64,000 bases of DNA from Amanita rubescens (Eukaryota > Basidiomycota > Agaricomycetes > Agaricales > Amanitaceae), in contig WION01000081.1 in assembly GCA_015039365.1 (NCBI GenBank), positions 1 through 64,000 on the forward strand, in the 5' to 3' direction. Of the stretch, positions 25,791 to 37,474 are shown one piece after another. The notes under the pieces were generated by a model. It searched no databases. It had not been told where the DNA came from and worked only from the letters and a program-made list of their open reading frames with translations. Positions within the stretch are counted from its first letter, which is position 1; every line of letters begins with the position of its first letter. The position numbers and the translations under genes were made by a program.

Positions 25791-27097
25791 AAGTGAAGCA
25801 CGCGCAATGTTTACAACCCAAGCGAACTATTCTTTGCTGATGAACGAGTGGTTACGATGTGTCATGCTTTTTTTTAACTTTTTTCTCTAGTTTACTTTCT
25901 ATTTATATTATTGCTTCAATCATGCGTATCGCACAACGCCAACTGGCACATCCGCCATTCGCACTGCTAAAAGTAACAATGTCAATGGCACGACGTAGGA
26001 CACCACGAGAAACGTACATGCTTCGGTGTTTGACTCTTGGTGTGATATCCCGTAAACACGATAGATAGTTTTGCATAGCATTCGGAAAATTGTTACAGGA
26101 AAATTGTGTCCTGCCTTTTTCTCACAAATACCACGAGCAATGTAAATGTTAGAAACGAAAATGTCGATACGGGAGCCCAGTATGTGATAAGTCTCTTACG
26201 CGCTTGGTCGCGCCGAACGCGCCTTTAGGACATTCTCAAAATTCCTCAGGTACCCTTCGCACCCACAACATCCAAGATGTCTGCTTCAACGAACACGACG
26301 TCTACACCTTCTAGTGTGTGCGCAAGACATGATTTGCGCCGCTTTCGAAGGTCATCATTCAAGGTTCCTTCAGAACAGGCTTCTGCCCGAACTGAAATAC
26401 TGTCTGGAATAGCCGCCGAAGCGAGAGGCAGAATCTTATATCCAAAGGAAGGAGGATGATAGGCTGGGATTTGCTGGAGCCCTGACAGTCTAAGCCATCA
26501 GTGATTCAATGTGGGGACGACACACAAACGACGAACCGGCCTTCCGATCCAGGCGATATTTCCCATTCATTTGGCGAGCGTCATTGATTGCGAGTCAAGT
26601 TCTTTGACTGAAGGCGAGTTAGTAAGCGACCGTTACTGAGAGTGGCGAAAAAAACGAACCAAGTGGTTGGGCGGACGGGGTAAAAGTGGCAAAGATCTTG
26701 AGTAAGACGAATTTGAGAAGGGACCAAAGTTCGGAGCACCACGCGGCGGGAAAGAGGCAATACGAGAATGATAGTATGCAGCGCCAGCTTCAACTGGGTA
26801 TTATATAATACATACTACCCGTCCGTTTGTTTAATTGGGTGCGAGACAAAAACAAATAGCATAGTATTAAGTTCATGGTTCCTAGTATTGACTCGCTGTA
26901 ATACCAATCTACGCGGCTGGGGCTGTGGTACCATCTACATCTTCACACATTCTCCACTTCCTGTGAACCTCATCGTTCAAAATTTATAATCATAGTGGAT
27001 TATTGTGCATACAGGGCATGTACATGTATTGAGCGCAGAGGAGAGAACGCTCTTGGCATGGTTTTCAAGTGCGGCCACTGGCCACGGGACCAGGACC
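25791..27097. other. Intergenic region
   Basis: No convincing gene. Short frames have no family features. The far end abuts the 3' end of the FunK1 kinase. Confidence 0.5.
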
Positions 27098-28502
27098 CTA
27101 CATCCCATGCCCAGCCAAAGGTTTCCGATGCCCATGGGGGACAGTAACACATTTGGAGGGTACAAAGGAGGTACACTGGTAGTCTGGCCACTCGCTGTTG
27201 AGCGCTTCCTCGAAGAGAGGCAACACGTTATCGTGACCCATGCCACGGGAGTCGAATAATAATAAGGAAGCAAGCCGAATAAGAAGCTGTGTAAGCGGCC
27301 TGTTTTCCTCGACTTCTATCTCTTTCCAGCCTATCAACACCAACTTGCAAAGCCATCCTAATTTTAGCATACGCGCTTTTGCGGCTTTAGGCATATCGAA
27401 GTGGTCGACAAAACTTTTCTTCACATGACGAAAAGAGGCCCAGGCAAGCAACCAGAAGAAAGATTCGAGGTCATGCATCGGCCCTTGCGACATACCGTCC
27501 ATGATATCTCTGGCCATGAATTTATAAGTTCCCTAGATTATTGATTGAATGCTTTATCAACACGTTTACTGCTATGTATCGGCTTACTGTATATTTAGGA
27601 ATTTCGGATGGGCCGCCTGAAAACTTGTCCCACTTTGGCAAATTGTTGCTATAATCCAAGTCGTGAATGATTCCCTTGTACTCCTCGTTTGTGGCTAGTA
27701 AAATATTGCTTGCACTAATATCCCCGTGGAGCAGACCACAATCCATAAGCGCTTTGTGCCCTATGTTCGTTCGTTGACCAATAAGCTGAAGAAGAATAGG
27801 TAATACTGAAGGAATGCACCTTTTATGGCGTCCCGAATGACCTCCACGAGTTCCCTCGTAGACTTGAATGCCACGATTGGCTCGCCAACAGGGCACATTG
27901 TTATCCTCGTGCGGCTCCGGTTAATGTTGACAATGGCTTGCTCTGGAAAATCAGGTCGCGGTAAATGAGGAGGAGACCCAGCGCCCGTTGACGTGTTTGT
28001 ATCCCCAGGTAATGATGCAGTTTCCGATATTGCCAACGATGATGGGTCTGTGTATGGTTCAGAGGTGGGTGGTGTCTCCGGGCGGCTTGAGTTATAGCCC
28101 TCGTCCGAAGTCAAGAGAATTGTCAAGTCCTCTTCAACCGTTGCGCCTCCTTCCATTTCGCCATCCTCTGAACTCTCCTTGTCTGGGCCCTGACCTGCAT
28201 CATGATTTTGGTCTTCGTCAGCGCGGTGAACACCGTCAGCTGGTTCGCCTCCTTTGTCGTGGATAGTATCTTCATGTGTAGTGAACTTCTTGTCGGTCGA
28301 TATGCCTTTAACTGTGTACGGCTCAAGTTTACCACTGTCCGCCGGTTCGCCTCCCTTTTCGCGGGCAGTATCTTCTTGTGTACCATACATTTCGTCTGTC
28401 AATGCGCCCTTAACTGCGTACGGCTTGAAATTATATGTTTTGTGCCCAGTGGAATCGGAATGCGTGTCGAAATCGATGGTCCCAAGTGTCCAGGCACAGG
28501 CG
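27098..28502 (-). CDS. FunK1-type fungal kinase, 5' end unresolved
   Basis: Member of the fungus-specific FunK1 protein-kinase group. The N-terminal part (about 28500-27810) is open upstream of MTDEMYGTQEDTA and contains an internal repeat built on EDTxxxKGGEPAD and KLEPYTVKG, then a charged linker. After an intron comes the catalytic loop LMDCGLLHGDISASNIL (HGDI replacing HRDL, usual for this group), then IIHDLDYSNN. The junction PKYT/GTYKFMARDIMDG uses a 54-nt intron at about 27590-27537, followed by HDLESFFWLLAWA, the FunK1 C-lobe signature. The stop is at about 27098. The beginning was not found: the frame runs towards the repeat at 28560, which may have replaced the 5' exons. Confidence 0.75.
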
Positions 28503-28559
28503 GATAATTTGGTTTATAACACGATTGTAAAAATCGATTCTGTTCTTTAGGTAAACACG

Positions 28560-28925
28560 TCGCCAGGCAGGACCCTCTCGGAACAGCACTTTACACTAGA
28601 GAACAACCCTGATGAATGTGACAAAGGCTTTCCAATTAATTGTGTAGCCAGGATTGGTGTCGCCGCTCAGGGAAGTAAGGGTGTACACTGTAATACGTAC
28701 ACATGCCTGCCAGCATTTTCTTTGGTTGGGTCGTACGCGTCCCTTCCATTTTGTTGTCGTACTCGTGGGGTTGACTTCTGTCGTAACCAAGTCTTGTGTG
28801 CTTCGATGGGAAGGTGGAAAAAGCTGTTTGTTTGGCATGGCTTCAATGCGCCGTTTGCTTGTACTATCAGTTGAGTGCTTCTCTCTTCATTCGAGTTAGA
28901 GAATTTACGCTGTGCACAGAACCAT
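28560..28925. repeat. Dispersed repeat, inverted copy of 886-1250
   Basis: Matches the reverse complement of 886-1250 along its length with substitutions and small indels. It sits immediately upstream of the truncated FunK1 frame. Confidence 0.75.
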
Positions 28926-30118
28926 TTGTCATCGGAGATATGCCAACCTAGACATTTAGGTTATGCAAAAGGCGAGACGCGGCCTACATTAACGACAAGT
29001 ATCGCACCATACTCAACCCATGGCCCAATGCCCAGTCATACCTCTATTCGCTAGATTTTTGGTATCTCAGCCCGGCTCATCCTCATCAGGCTGCTCTACC
29101 CATCAGGTCTACTTGCTACCATATCCATTCCAGCGTGGCAGGCAACCACAATGGCAACAGGTTCAAGCTATAACCCATCCTCTCACTACGCGCGCCACAT
29201 CCGTATCTCAACATATCCTCTAGCAGTGGCAGTTCCGTGTGCCCCATGTCGCCCTTACATATCTAGACACAACACACATTATTGGCTCTCCAAGTGCCAA
29301 CTACAACAAGCACTGTCCCTATCTCTAGCCTCTCATCTTCGCCTTCGTTGTCCCACTGCCGATTTTCAATGTTACACTCGAATAATCCAAATAAGCAGCT
29401 GCGGACGCCGGCGCACACAATCATCACGGGCTATATGGAGCCACCAGGTGTCGTTCAGCGGGCATTAAAAGTTCGAGCATTACCTCCTCCTTCACTGCCA
29501 ATGACGGAAAAAAGGAAAGTGAAAACAAATACAGAAGAAATGGCATACCGCAGGTCATGGCTGCAGTGGCCGAGTCGGACCCGTCAACCATTCAACCACC
29601 TCCGTCGTGCATAATGGAACGCTACTGCATGTCAAATTTTAACAACAACTGCTGTTGTCGATAGAGCGGTTGTAACAACTCTGTTACGTCTACCCTTACT
29701 CCCTTCGCTTCTACCGCGACCTCTAGTACTTCCGTTACTACAACGATCACAGCATCATCTTCTCTCGCCACTCAAAAGATGCTGGACAAGGACGGGAGGT
29801 CGGGCTAACCAAGTGTGGCCTCGTAGAACGTTGTACATGGGAAGGGAAAGGTCGAATCAGTTGAGGTTTTGACCGATGACGCTGTTGAGGGACGGACATG
29901 ACGAGAAGACCTCGAAAGACCTGTCAACAGCACAGTGCAGCAGGCATCGTTTACCCGACACTATTGCATTAACAAGACAAAGGAACTCGGAACTAATTTC
30001 CGAAACCGGACAAGAAGAGGAGTGGAGAGCAACGACGAGAAGATCGTCTTGCTTCTCACTTCTATATAGCAGCTCTCGATGTGGCTGTGGCAAGAACGGC
30101 GAAACGTGAGCAGGCTCT
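28926..30118. other. Intergenic region
   Basis: No supported gene. Several overlapping short frames on both strands lack domains; composition is Ser/Thr/Pro-like in translation, which is typical of non-coding fungal sequence. Confidence 0.45.
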
Positions 30119-33100
30119 GTGGCTGACCTTTGGCTCCAACTTATGTTAGCCATGTCAGCCGCAACCTATCCATACATAAACCCGCCCCCAATTTGGGATT
30201 CTCAATTTTTTCTCCCTGCTCGCGACCAATTCCTCAATACCCGTCGTAGGATCTCTCATGTACTAGGAAATCAACCAGTTGCAATCGATGCAGGTATAAT
30301 CGCTGACCTATCAGGTGGGCTTATTGCCGTATCGAAATTCTATGCCTGTTCCTGATTTTCTTCAAGTTTATACAGGTGTCGTTCCTTCACATCAAGCGGT
30401 CTGTTACAGACTTTATTCTTCGAAGCAAGAAGGTACGTCATCATGGCGAATTCTGTCCGCTCTGTGTGGCTCATGACAATTCATATAGATCAAGCAAGTT
30501 AAGGCTTGCAAATCCGTTGACGAGGTATTCTCGTCGGTCAAGTCGGACGCAGCTGTCGAGGATGAGGTCGGCCACCAGTTCTTGCATTCCTCGGTCCGCA
30601 TTTCTGACATTTTGCCAATCCATCTAGGCCAATGAGACCTCATATCTCGAAGCCCTCAATGATGCCTATCACGAACCAGAAACGCTTGACGTTGGCCGCT
30701 TCACGAAGTACGGACTTGGAACCGTTCTGCAACTCTCCACCCTACAAATTTCTTCTGTTTCCTTCACCCAAGCCATCCACGACATAATGGGTTCCACGCA
30801 AAACCCAGTCTTTGTAGCACCGCCAGTTCTCGAGCCTTTGGACGTGGCTAAGGACCTCGCCGTTATTCCTCGTACTCCCCTGCTTCCGAGCACTCCGGTT
30901 TTTGAAGACTCTTCGATCATCTCTGCCTCGCTTTGCACTCCTTCGCTTATTTGCTCCACCCCTTCTCTTTTTGTCTCCAACGTCGGGTGTATCTAGGGTC
31001 TCTTTTTCCGAGCCTCGCGTCGTGAATATCCGGGATTTTGAACTGCTCGAGTTCATCAGCAAAGGTTCGAGTGGACAGGTCTATCTCGCGAGGGACAATA
31101 CCTCCAGCAAGAATGTTGCTCTCAAGGTAATCCGAAAGGTTGCAGGCGTATGGGACCATCCGCTCATGGCGCAAATACTTATCGAGGAGAAGAAGATCGC
31201 TCGGATTGGTTTGTCCAGCTCGAAGCAAGCTGGCATGATACGAACAATATTTATCTTGCTATGGTGAGTCTGGCTTTGCCGTTTTCTTTGGATTATCTAA
31301 TCTTCGGTGCAGATGTACTATCCTACAGACAGAGAGCGAAATTATCAGATGCGACAAGTTCCCGGCTGATAGAGCGCGTTTTTACAATGGTGAGCGATGA
31401 CGTTTTCAATTCGGAATTTTGGCGTTCTAATCGGTTTTAAGATCATTGCTTTGGAAGAATTACACAAGCGTGGTATCGTTCACAGAGACATCAAAGCGGC
31501 CAACGTCCTTATTCGTTCCGATGGTCATATTGTCCTAGCTGATTTTGGCCTCGCGAAAGACTTTGGCTCCAATCCGACAATCGCTGAACGGTCTTACCAG
31601 CCTTACTGGCCCTTCAAAACGGACGACAACGTTTTTGAAGCCCCGCGTCGGTCACCTAAGGAATTGACCTTCGTTTCTAAAGATTGGTGTGGATCAGAGA
31701 TGGAGATGGCACCTGAAATCATCCGTCACGATTATTATTCTTTTGGCGTGGACTATTGATCTGCGGGCGTTACTCTGTATGCGATGGTTACCGGCAGAGT
31801 AAGTCGTCCAAACATTTATCTCATCTTTTGAAACTGAAATATGCGGGCACCCTTGGGATTACGAAGAAGACGTTGCAAGTCAAATTCTTGAAGATGATAT
31901 TGAGTTTGCGCCTGAAGACGACATTAGCGACGAATGCAAAGACTTCCTTTACCAGATGCTGAAGAAGGATCCGGCTGAGCGGCTTCGGATTGGAATCGAC
32001 ATGACGTCTCACCCTTACTTTGCTGGAGTGTACGCGTTCGTTACTGAAATGAGCGCTATTTGCTGATAATGCTCGCAGGGACTGAGAAGCTATGAGAAAT
32101 AGGACTGTGCTGCCTCCTTGGGTTCCGGACTTTGTCAAAGGACATCATTTCTTCGAGGACTGGGGTACAATCGAATATTTTATTCCCGGAAGGGCGCCTA
32201 ATGAGGACGAAGAGGCCATTCTTCCCGACTTTGTCTATACGTCTCCCAACCTGCAACGCAACGATATCAAGGACACTTTGGACTATGGTTCCCCTAACCC
32301 TGAACGAGATACTAACGAAGAATCTTTGAACTTGGTCCCTTCTAATCCTCAACAAAGCTTCCCCCGAGGACTCTTTTGGCCATCTCTTCTCTTCTGAACT
32401 GGACGATGAGATAGATGAGGGGGAGGAACTGTGGACTCTCGAGATCGACAACGACAACGACAACGACGATGCTCTTCCAGTCAATGAGGTTAAAGCGCAC
32501 TTTCCGACGATATCTACCCCGGAACCCCACATTCCGATGTTGCCGTCGGTTTACTCGGGATCTTCGCTGCTCCGCCGTGTTGAATCTGACCATGTTCCTG
32601 AACCTATGTCTGTGCAAGTGGAGTATTGCGTCCCCGAAGCTGCGGTAGAGTCTAACGTTGTCCCTGAATCGCCTGTACCAAGGCTTCTCCGATTCGCAAC
32701 AGCGGAGCTTTGTATCGATTTTGCAAGGCCTGCACCGTTCCAACCTATCCTGGAACCTCTAGTCGAATGCGCTGAGCCTGCTACCTTGGAGTCTATGCCG
32801 TCCCCCTCGATCGATTGCGTCCCAAAAAAGCAACTTGAACTCGAGTCTCGGCTGTATAAAAAGTGGTTGAGAAAACTCTTGTCTTGGTCCAAGAACGAGA
32901 TAATGGGTTCATGCTGGCACTACTGCTCACTGATTGCGGTAACGATTCGGTATGGAAGTCTATCAAGTGGAAGTTTCAAAAGATTTGGGTGCCGAAAGTG
33001 AAGCACACGCAACGTTTACAACGCAAGCGAACTATTCTTTGCTGATGAACGAGTGTATCATACTTTTCTCTCGTTTACTTTCTATTTATATTATTGCTTC

Positions 33101-33130
33101 AATCTATACCCCATTCGCCTTGGAAATGAG
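30119..33130 (+). pseudogene. Decayed Ser/Thr kinase copy C (most complete)
   Basis: The N-terminal part is in pieces (PIWDSQFFLPARDQFLNTRR near 30190; YHEPETLDVGRFTKYGLG near 30670). The kinase N-lobe is clear: FELLEFISKGSSGQVYLARD, then NVALKVIRK with the ATP-binding Lys (31035-31140). The frame then slips before LEASWHDTNNIYLAM (31225-31260). A second slip lies at the QVPG/ADRARF site (about 31362, one base extra). HRDIKAANVLIRSDGHIVLA and DFGLAKDFG follow (31482-31568), then PEIIRHDYYSFGVDY and a TGA in place of Trp (31757-31759), where copy B keeps TGG. The acidic tail ends near 33000. With at least two frameshifts and a stop it cannot make the full kinase. The fold is AGC-like; a closer assignment is not possible from this alone. 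Confidence 0.8.
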
Positions 33131-33236
33131 ATAAGATAGAGAGTACATTCGATCCGGTAACTTTTGCGTACCCGGCACTCGGACTCAACACACGTCAACA
33201 ACCGGTTCGTACTCTAATTCTCATTCACGCCCATAC

Positions 33237-33949
33237 ATGCGCGGTATGCATTCTCGTTCTCACCCGCCATAAAAGATCTCGTTTTTGATCTCTGCAGCAG
33301 TTGTAGGCCTCACGGGCGGAATATCCACGGGCAAGTCGACTGTCTCACGACTTCTCCGAGACGAGTACCACGTCCCTATCATCGACGCTGACACTTTGGC
33401 ACATCGAGTTTATGAGCCTGGTACGCGTGCATATAAGAAAATCGTAGCGGCGTTTGGGGAACAAGTCGTCTCGCAGGACGGGAGTGGAAGAATAGACCGA
33501 AAGAAAGTTGGGGAGATTGTGTTTGAGAATGAAGAGAAGAGACGGGTGTTGAATGGGATTGTGCACCCTGAGGTGAGGTGGGAGATGTTGAAAGAGGTGT
33601 TTTGGTGTTGGTGGAGAGGGGAGTCGTGGGTTGTGTTGGATGTGCCGTTGTTGGTCGAGAGTGGGATTTGGCGGTGGGTTGGGGAAGTTGTGGTTGTGTA
33701 CTGGTGCGTGCGGTGGGATGTTGTTGTGATCTGACTGACGTGGGGTCACGTAGCCCGGCGGAAGTGCAGTTGGAGCGGTTGATGAAGCGGGATGGGAGCA
33801 GTGAGGAAGGTGCACGTGCTCGAATTGGAGCACAGATGGGAATCGAAGAAAAGGTGAAGTATGCAAATGTTGTGTTGGATAACAGTGGAAGTGTAGAAGA
33901 TCTTGAGAGGAGAGTAGCAGAGTATGTTGAGAAGAAGCAAAGGAGATAA
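33237..33949 (+). CDS. Dephospho-CoA kinase
   Basis: Last step of coenzyme A synthesis: phosphorylates the 3'-OH of dephospho-CoA. The start is inferred by splicing: ATG 33237 with MR plus a split Ala codon, intron GTATGC...CTGCAG (54 nt), then VVGLTGGISTGKSTVSRLLR with the P-loop. DADTLAHRVYEPG carries the conserved Asp of the family. A lid region with ENEEKRRVLNGIVHPEVRWEM and LDVPLLVESGIWR follows. A second intron (about 33709-33753) splits a Cys codon and joins VVVYC to PAEVQLERLMKRDG, which completes the C-terminal part (NSGSVEDLERRV). Length of about 220 residues fits the single-domain enzyme. Intact. Confidence 0.92.
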
Positions 33950-34027
33950 GATAAGATAAAGTTATTTGGTTGTATTTACTGCAGCGCCCCTCGTCCGCCA
34001 AACTGTGTGGTGGAACGTTCTCGAGTG

Positions 34028-37000
34028 ATGGCGACTGATCACCAGGTCGCTCTTTCTCGCACTCACCATCGTCTTCCTTCCACACCATCACAACATGCCG
34101 CTCAACAGCCACGACCCGTCCCAGCTTTCCTCAAGAAGCTTTACGAGATGGTTAATGACCCTCAGAACGTCGCCCTCATACGTTGGTCAGACTCCGGTGA
34201 TTCGTTTTTCGGTCAGTACACCCTCACCTATTCCATATTCGTCTTTTTCTTTTTATTTGCGTTTTTTCTCTCTCCTTTTTACTTATTGCCACTCTTCTCC
34301 CCCCCACTAGTCCTCGACCACGAACGCTTTGCACGAGAAGTCCTAGGCAAATGGTTCAAGCACCAGAACTTTTCTTCCTTTGTTCGCCAGCTCAACATGT
34401 ACGGTTTTCATAAAATCCCTCACCTCCAACAAGGCGTTCTCCGATCCGGTTCTGAAACTGACTTTTGGAATTTTGGCCACGCCAATTTTCATCGAGGTCA
34501 GGCAGACCTTCTCTATCTCATCCACCGAAAGAAAGGGAACTCGCAACAGCAGATACAGATGCAGCAACAGATGGAGGAGGTCGCTGCAGCTGCGGCCGCG
34601 GCGACCGCGGCCGGATTCCTAGCAGATGTGAACGGCAATACCGTCATGGGCGTTGGTGCGCAAGGCGCAGGCGCGAGCACCATCGCTGGTACCGGGTCTC
34701 CTAATGCAGCTGCCACCGCTATGGGTGCATCCGGCGCAGGGTCAAGCAGCATGTCAGCTCTCAACAATTCCCAGATTCTGGACATTCATTCCATCGTGCA
34801 GGGTATCTCGGCGATCCAGAGGCATCAAGGGGCAATAAGTTCAGAACTTCGGGAGCTTAAACGGTCGAATGAAATGCTCTGGCAGGATGCGTTATTGGCT
34901 AGAGAAAAGCATCAAAAGCAAGAAGATACGATTAATCGGATTGTCAAATTCTTGGCGGGCGTTTTTGGGAAGCATGCGCCACCTGGTCCTGGCGGTGTTG
35001 GAGGCGATGGGCATCATGGAGAAGATGAAAACCCCGGATCGAACGTGTCAGTTCAGAGAAGAAGTGGTGGTGGTGGTGGTGGTGGTGGTGGACATCAACA
35101 AGATATGCATCAAAGAGGGAACGATGGACCGAGACGACGTGCTAGGTTGATGATTGAGGATGTCAGAAGGCAAAACAAGTCCGTTCCATCGTCGGGAGGC
35201 AAACAAGGCATGAATGTAGTGGAAGTAACGGAGGAATCGGACGAAGATACAATGATGAACGATGTTACAATCCCTCTAGGTAACACTGGCAATGGAATTG
35301 GAGGTGGGGCCGGAAGAGATCAACCGACCTCGCCTGTGACGCTAAGTGATTACCGCTCCCCTCCTTCCCCTCCCCATTCACTGGGTATTCTGGATTCGAA
35401 TGATGACACCACAACTTCCTCTTTTTCTGCGTTAGACCTGAACGGCGGTCCGGGCTCGGCCGAGGACACCCTCGGGTACCCTCAAATTGAAATGGAAATA
35501 GAAACACCCAAGTCGGTTAATACACCCTTACCTACATCGCCGGCGGAGACAGTTATGGGTTCAAATGAGAAAAAAGAGACGGCGACGAACCCGCATTTAC
35601 TGGCTGCTCTCACCGCGGGACGGGCTCTCGCGCGTACGCCTCCTGTCCATTCGCAGCAAAACACCGCATCAAACGATAATACTGGATTTTCCTTTGACCC
35701 TCGCAATCTCACGATTAACCTCACGCCTGCCCAAATCCAACAACTCTTGGCTTCAGTAGCAACACAGACCATAGCAGAACCCCCTAGCAACCCTAATGGC
35801 TATTCGGGTCACCACAGTGACCACTACGAACGTGGCTTCTTGACACCTGTAGATGGAGACGGTAGCGCAGCGCCGAAACGCGATCATACCCAACATTTCA
35901 ATGGTACCCCTCCATTCGATATCTCGAGCTATCTTGTACCCAGTCCTACGTTGGCCAACTTGTCTATCGGCTCTGCAGTTACCTCCCCCGGACCATCTAC
36001 ATCAACGCCTGCAACCTCTCCCATGCTCTCTAACCCCACGCCTCGAGTTGGCGGAGGGAACGATAGCGGCGCATACCGCTCCGGCGCTGCTTCTGCTTCA
36101 GTACCAGTACCGGATGGCCTCATTTCGTTCGACGGACCGGAGGCTGCCAACGCGGCGGCGGCGGCCTCTCAGACTTCTAATGCTGCTGGTGCTTCAGCAG
36201 CTACGACGAATGCAGGAACGACAGGGAATACGAATGCAGCTCCTTATGCTGGCGACCTGAGCGTGCTCCCTTGGGCGGCGTATCAGGGGTACGGCGGCGC
36301 GTATCCTCCACCAGTTATTCCCAATGTCAATGCCGGCGGTACCACGAATGGCGGCGCGTATGGAAATGCACCGGCGGGGTATACTCCGTATGGTTTCCCG
36401 TACAATCCTGATGGGACGTGGGGGAATGTAGGAGGAAGCGGGACGAGCGACGGAGGAACAGGTGGGGATTATAGCGGCCTCTTTTCACCTTTGCAAGCCA
36501 GTCCGAGGGTCGGGTATTCCGCGACGACGACGACGACGACTGGGGCCGCTGGTGCTGGCGCTGGCGTCAACGGGGGACAACAAGGTCAAAACACCGATGG
36601 GAGCGCGGTTAGCTCGTATAATAACCCTTCTTCTACCGGTTCTGCTGCTGGGAGTGTAGGACAGCACTCGTCTAATTGGCAAGCGACGGAGGATATCGAT
36701 CGGGATGTCAGCGCGATGCATACCTCGATTCATAGTTTGATTCAGATGTTGGGTCTTGATCCTTCGTTGATGTCGTCGGGGGATGGAGGAGAAGAAGAAG
36801 GGGATGACGAGGAAGATGGCTCGACTGGACCGAAGGTTTCGGGGACGGCGAGGAGCGTTGCGGATTTTGACAATTTCATGAATTCGTGGAGTGCTGCGGG
36901 TGTTATGGGTCCGAATGGCAACGGGACTATGAACCGGTCACCAAGTGAGAGTGCGACGACGGGGTCTTGTTCTACGCCGTGTGCGTCTGTCCCGTCACAT

Positions 37001-37474
37001 GCCGGGTCTGTGGCTGGTGAGAGTCCGGGTGGAGACGGTGAGTGTGTAGATGGAGGCGAACCGTCTACGACATTGGGATTCGCCCGAGGTTCGACTTCAA
37101 CTTCTGCATTACCTTCGTCCGTGACTCCCCTATCGGCTTCGACGAGGCCTCAGTCTGCTCAGTCGGTCAACTCTGGTATCGTCCCGGTGGATGACGGTAC
37201 TGCCCGTCCGATTAATAAGAAGGCGAGGACGGGTTTGACCGCGAGTGCGCCTACGAGTGCGGGTGTGCCTACTACGGTCGTGGAGGCGGGTGGGAGGAAG
37301 AGGAGATCGGCGATTGTGAATGTACCTACATCCGCTGTTGATGAATTGGACGCTTTGGATGGGGACTTGGCTCAGGAGCTGGGTGCTACTGCTGCATCGC
37401 AACTTCAACCAAAGGGCGCAACTACTGCTGCTACTTCTAGCAAGGGAACAAAGTCGAAGAAGCGAAGAGCCTGA
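34028..37474 (+). CDS. Heat shock factor-type transcription factor
   Basis: Nuclear DNA-binding regulator. ATG 34028 (MATDHQVALSR) is preferred over an in-frame upstream GTG. The HSF domain runs from VPAFLKKLYEMVNDPQN to LLYLIHRKKG: RWSDSGDSFF, KWFKHQNFSSFVRQLNMYGF (recognition helix), then DFWNFGHANFHRGQ. A 98-bp intron (about 34212-34309, GTCAGT...CACTAG) lies inside the domain and is itself open and in frame, so an unspliced reading would insert a hydrophobic stretch. A coiled-coil oligomerisation region follows (about 34790-34960, SIVQGISAIQRHQGAISSELRELK). The remaining 800 residues are low-complexity (Gly, Ser, Ala, Thr) with GTG and ACG trinucleotide runs (about 35064-35091, 36522-36540). 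A late helix, DVSAMHTSIHSLIQMLGLDP, may be an activation or regulatory segment. Confidence 0.93.
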   Translation: MATDHQVALSRTHHRLPSTPSQHAAQQPRPVPAFLKKLYEMVNDPQNVALIRWSDSGDSFFGQYTLTYSIFVFFFLFAFFLSPFYLLPLFSPPLVLDHERFAREVLGKWFKHQNFSSFVRQLNMYGFHKIPHLQQGVLRSGSETDFWNFGHANFHRGQADLLYLIHRKKGNSQQQIQMQQQMEEVAAAAAAATAAGFLADVNGNTVMGVGAQGAGASTIAGTGSPNAAATAMGASGAGSSSMSALNNSQILDIHSIVQGISAIQRHQGAISSELRELKRSNEMLWQDALLAREKHQKQEDTINRIVKFLAGVFGKHAPPGPGGVGGDGHHGEDENPGSNVSVQRRSGGGGGGGGGHQQDMHQRGNDGPRRRARLMIEDVRRQNKSVPSSGGKQGMNVVEVTEESDEDTMMNDVTIPLGNTGNGIGGGAGRDQPTSPVTLSDYRSPPSPPHSLGILDSNDDTTTSSFSALDLNGGPGSAEDTLGYPQIEMEIETPKSVNTPLPTSPAETVMGSNEKKETATNPHLLAALTAGRALARTPPVHSQQNTASNDNTGFSFDPRNLTINLTPAQIQQLLASVATQTIAEPPSNPNGYSGHHSDHYERGFLTPVDGDGSAAPKRDHTQHFNGTPPFDISSYLVPSPTLANLSIGSAVTSPGPSTSTPATSPMLSNPTPRVGGGNDSGAYRSGAASASVPVPDGLISFDGPEAANAAAAASQTSNAAGASAATTNAGTTGNTNAAPYAGDLSVLPWAAYQGYGGAYPPPVIPNVNAGGTTNGGAYGNAPAGYTPYGFPYNPDGTWGNVGGSGTSDGGTGGDYSGLFSPLQASPRVGYSATTTTTTGAAGAGAGVNGGQQGQNTDGSAVSSYNNPSSTGSAAGSVGQHSSNWQATEDIDRDVSAMHTSIHSLIQMLGLDPSLMSSGDGGEEEGDDEEDGSTGPKVSGTARSVADFDNFMNSWSAAGVMGPNGNGTMNRSPSESATTGSCSTPCASVPSHAGSVAGESPGGDGECVDGGEPSTTLGFARGSTSTSALPSSVTPLSASTRPQSAQSVNSGIVPVDDGTARPINKKARTGLTASAPTSAGVPTTVVEAGGRKRRSAIVNVPTSAVDELDALDGDLAQELGATAASQLQPKGATTAATSSKGTKSKKRRA

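Noticed and set aside
33345..34112. Minus-strand 255-codon frame
   Set aside because: It lies antisense to the dephospho-CoA kinase and HSF start; histidine- and proline-rich composition shows it is a shadow.
34343..37408. Antisense frames in the HSF gene
   Set aside because: They result from low-complexity codon composition of the HSF gene and have no domains.
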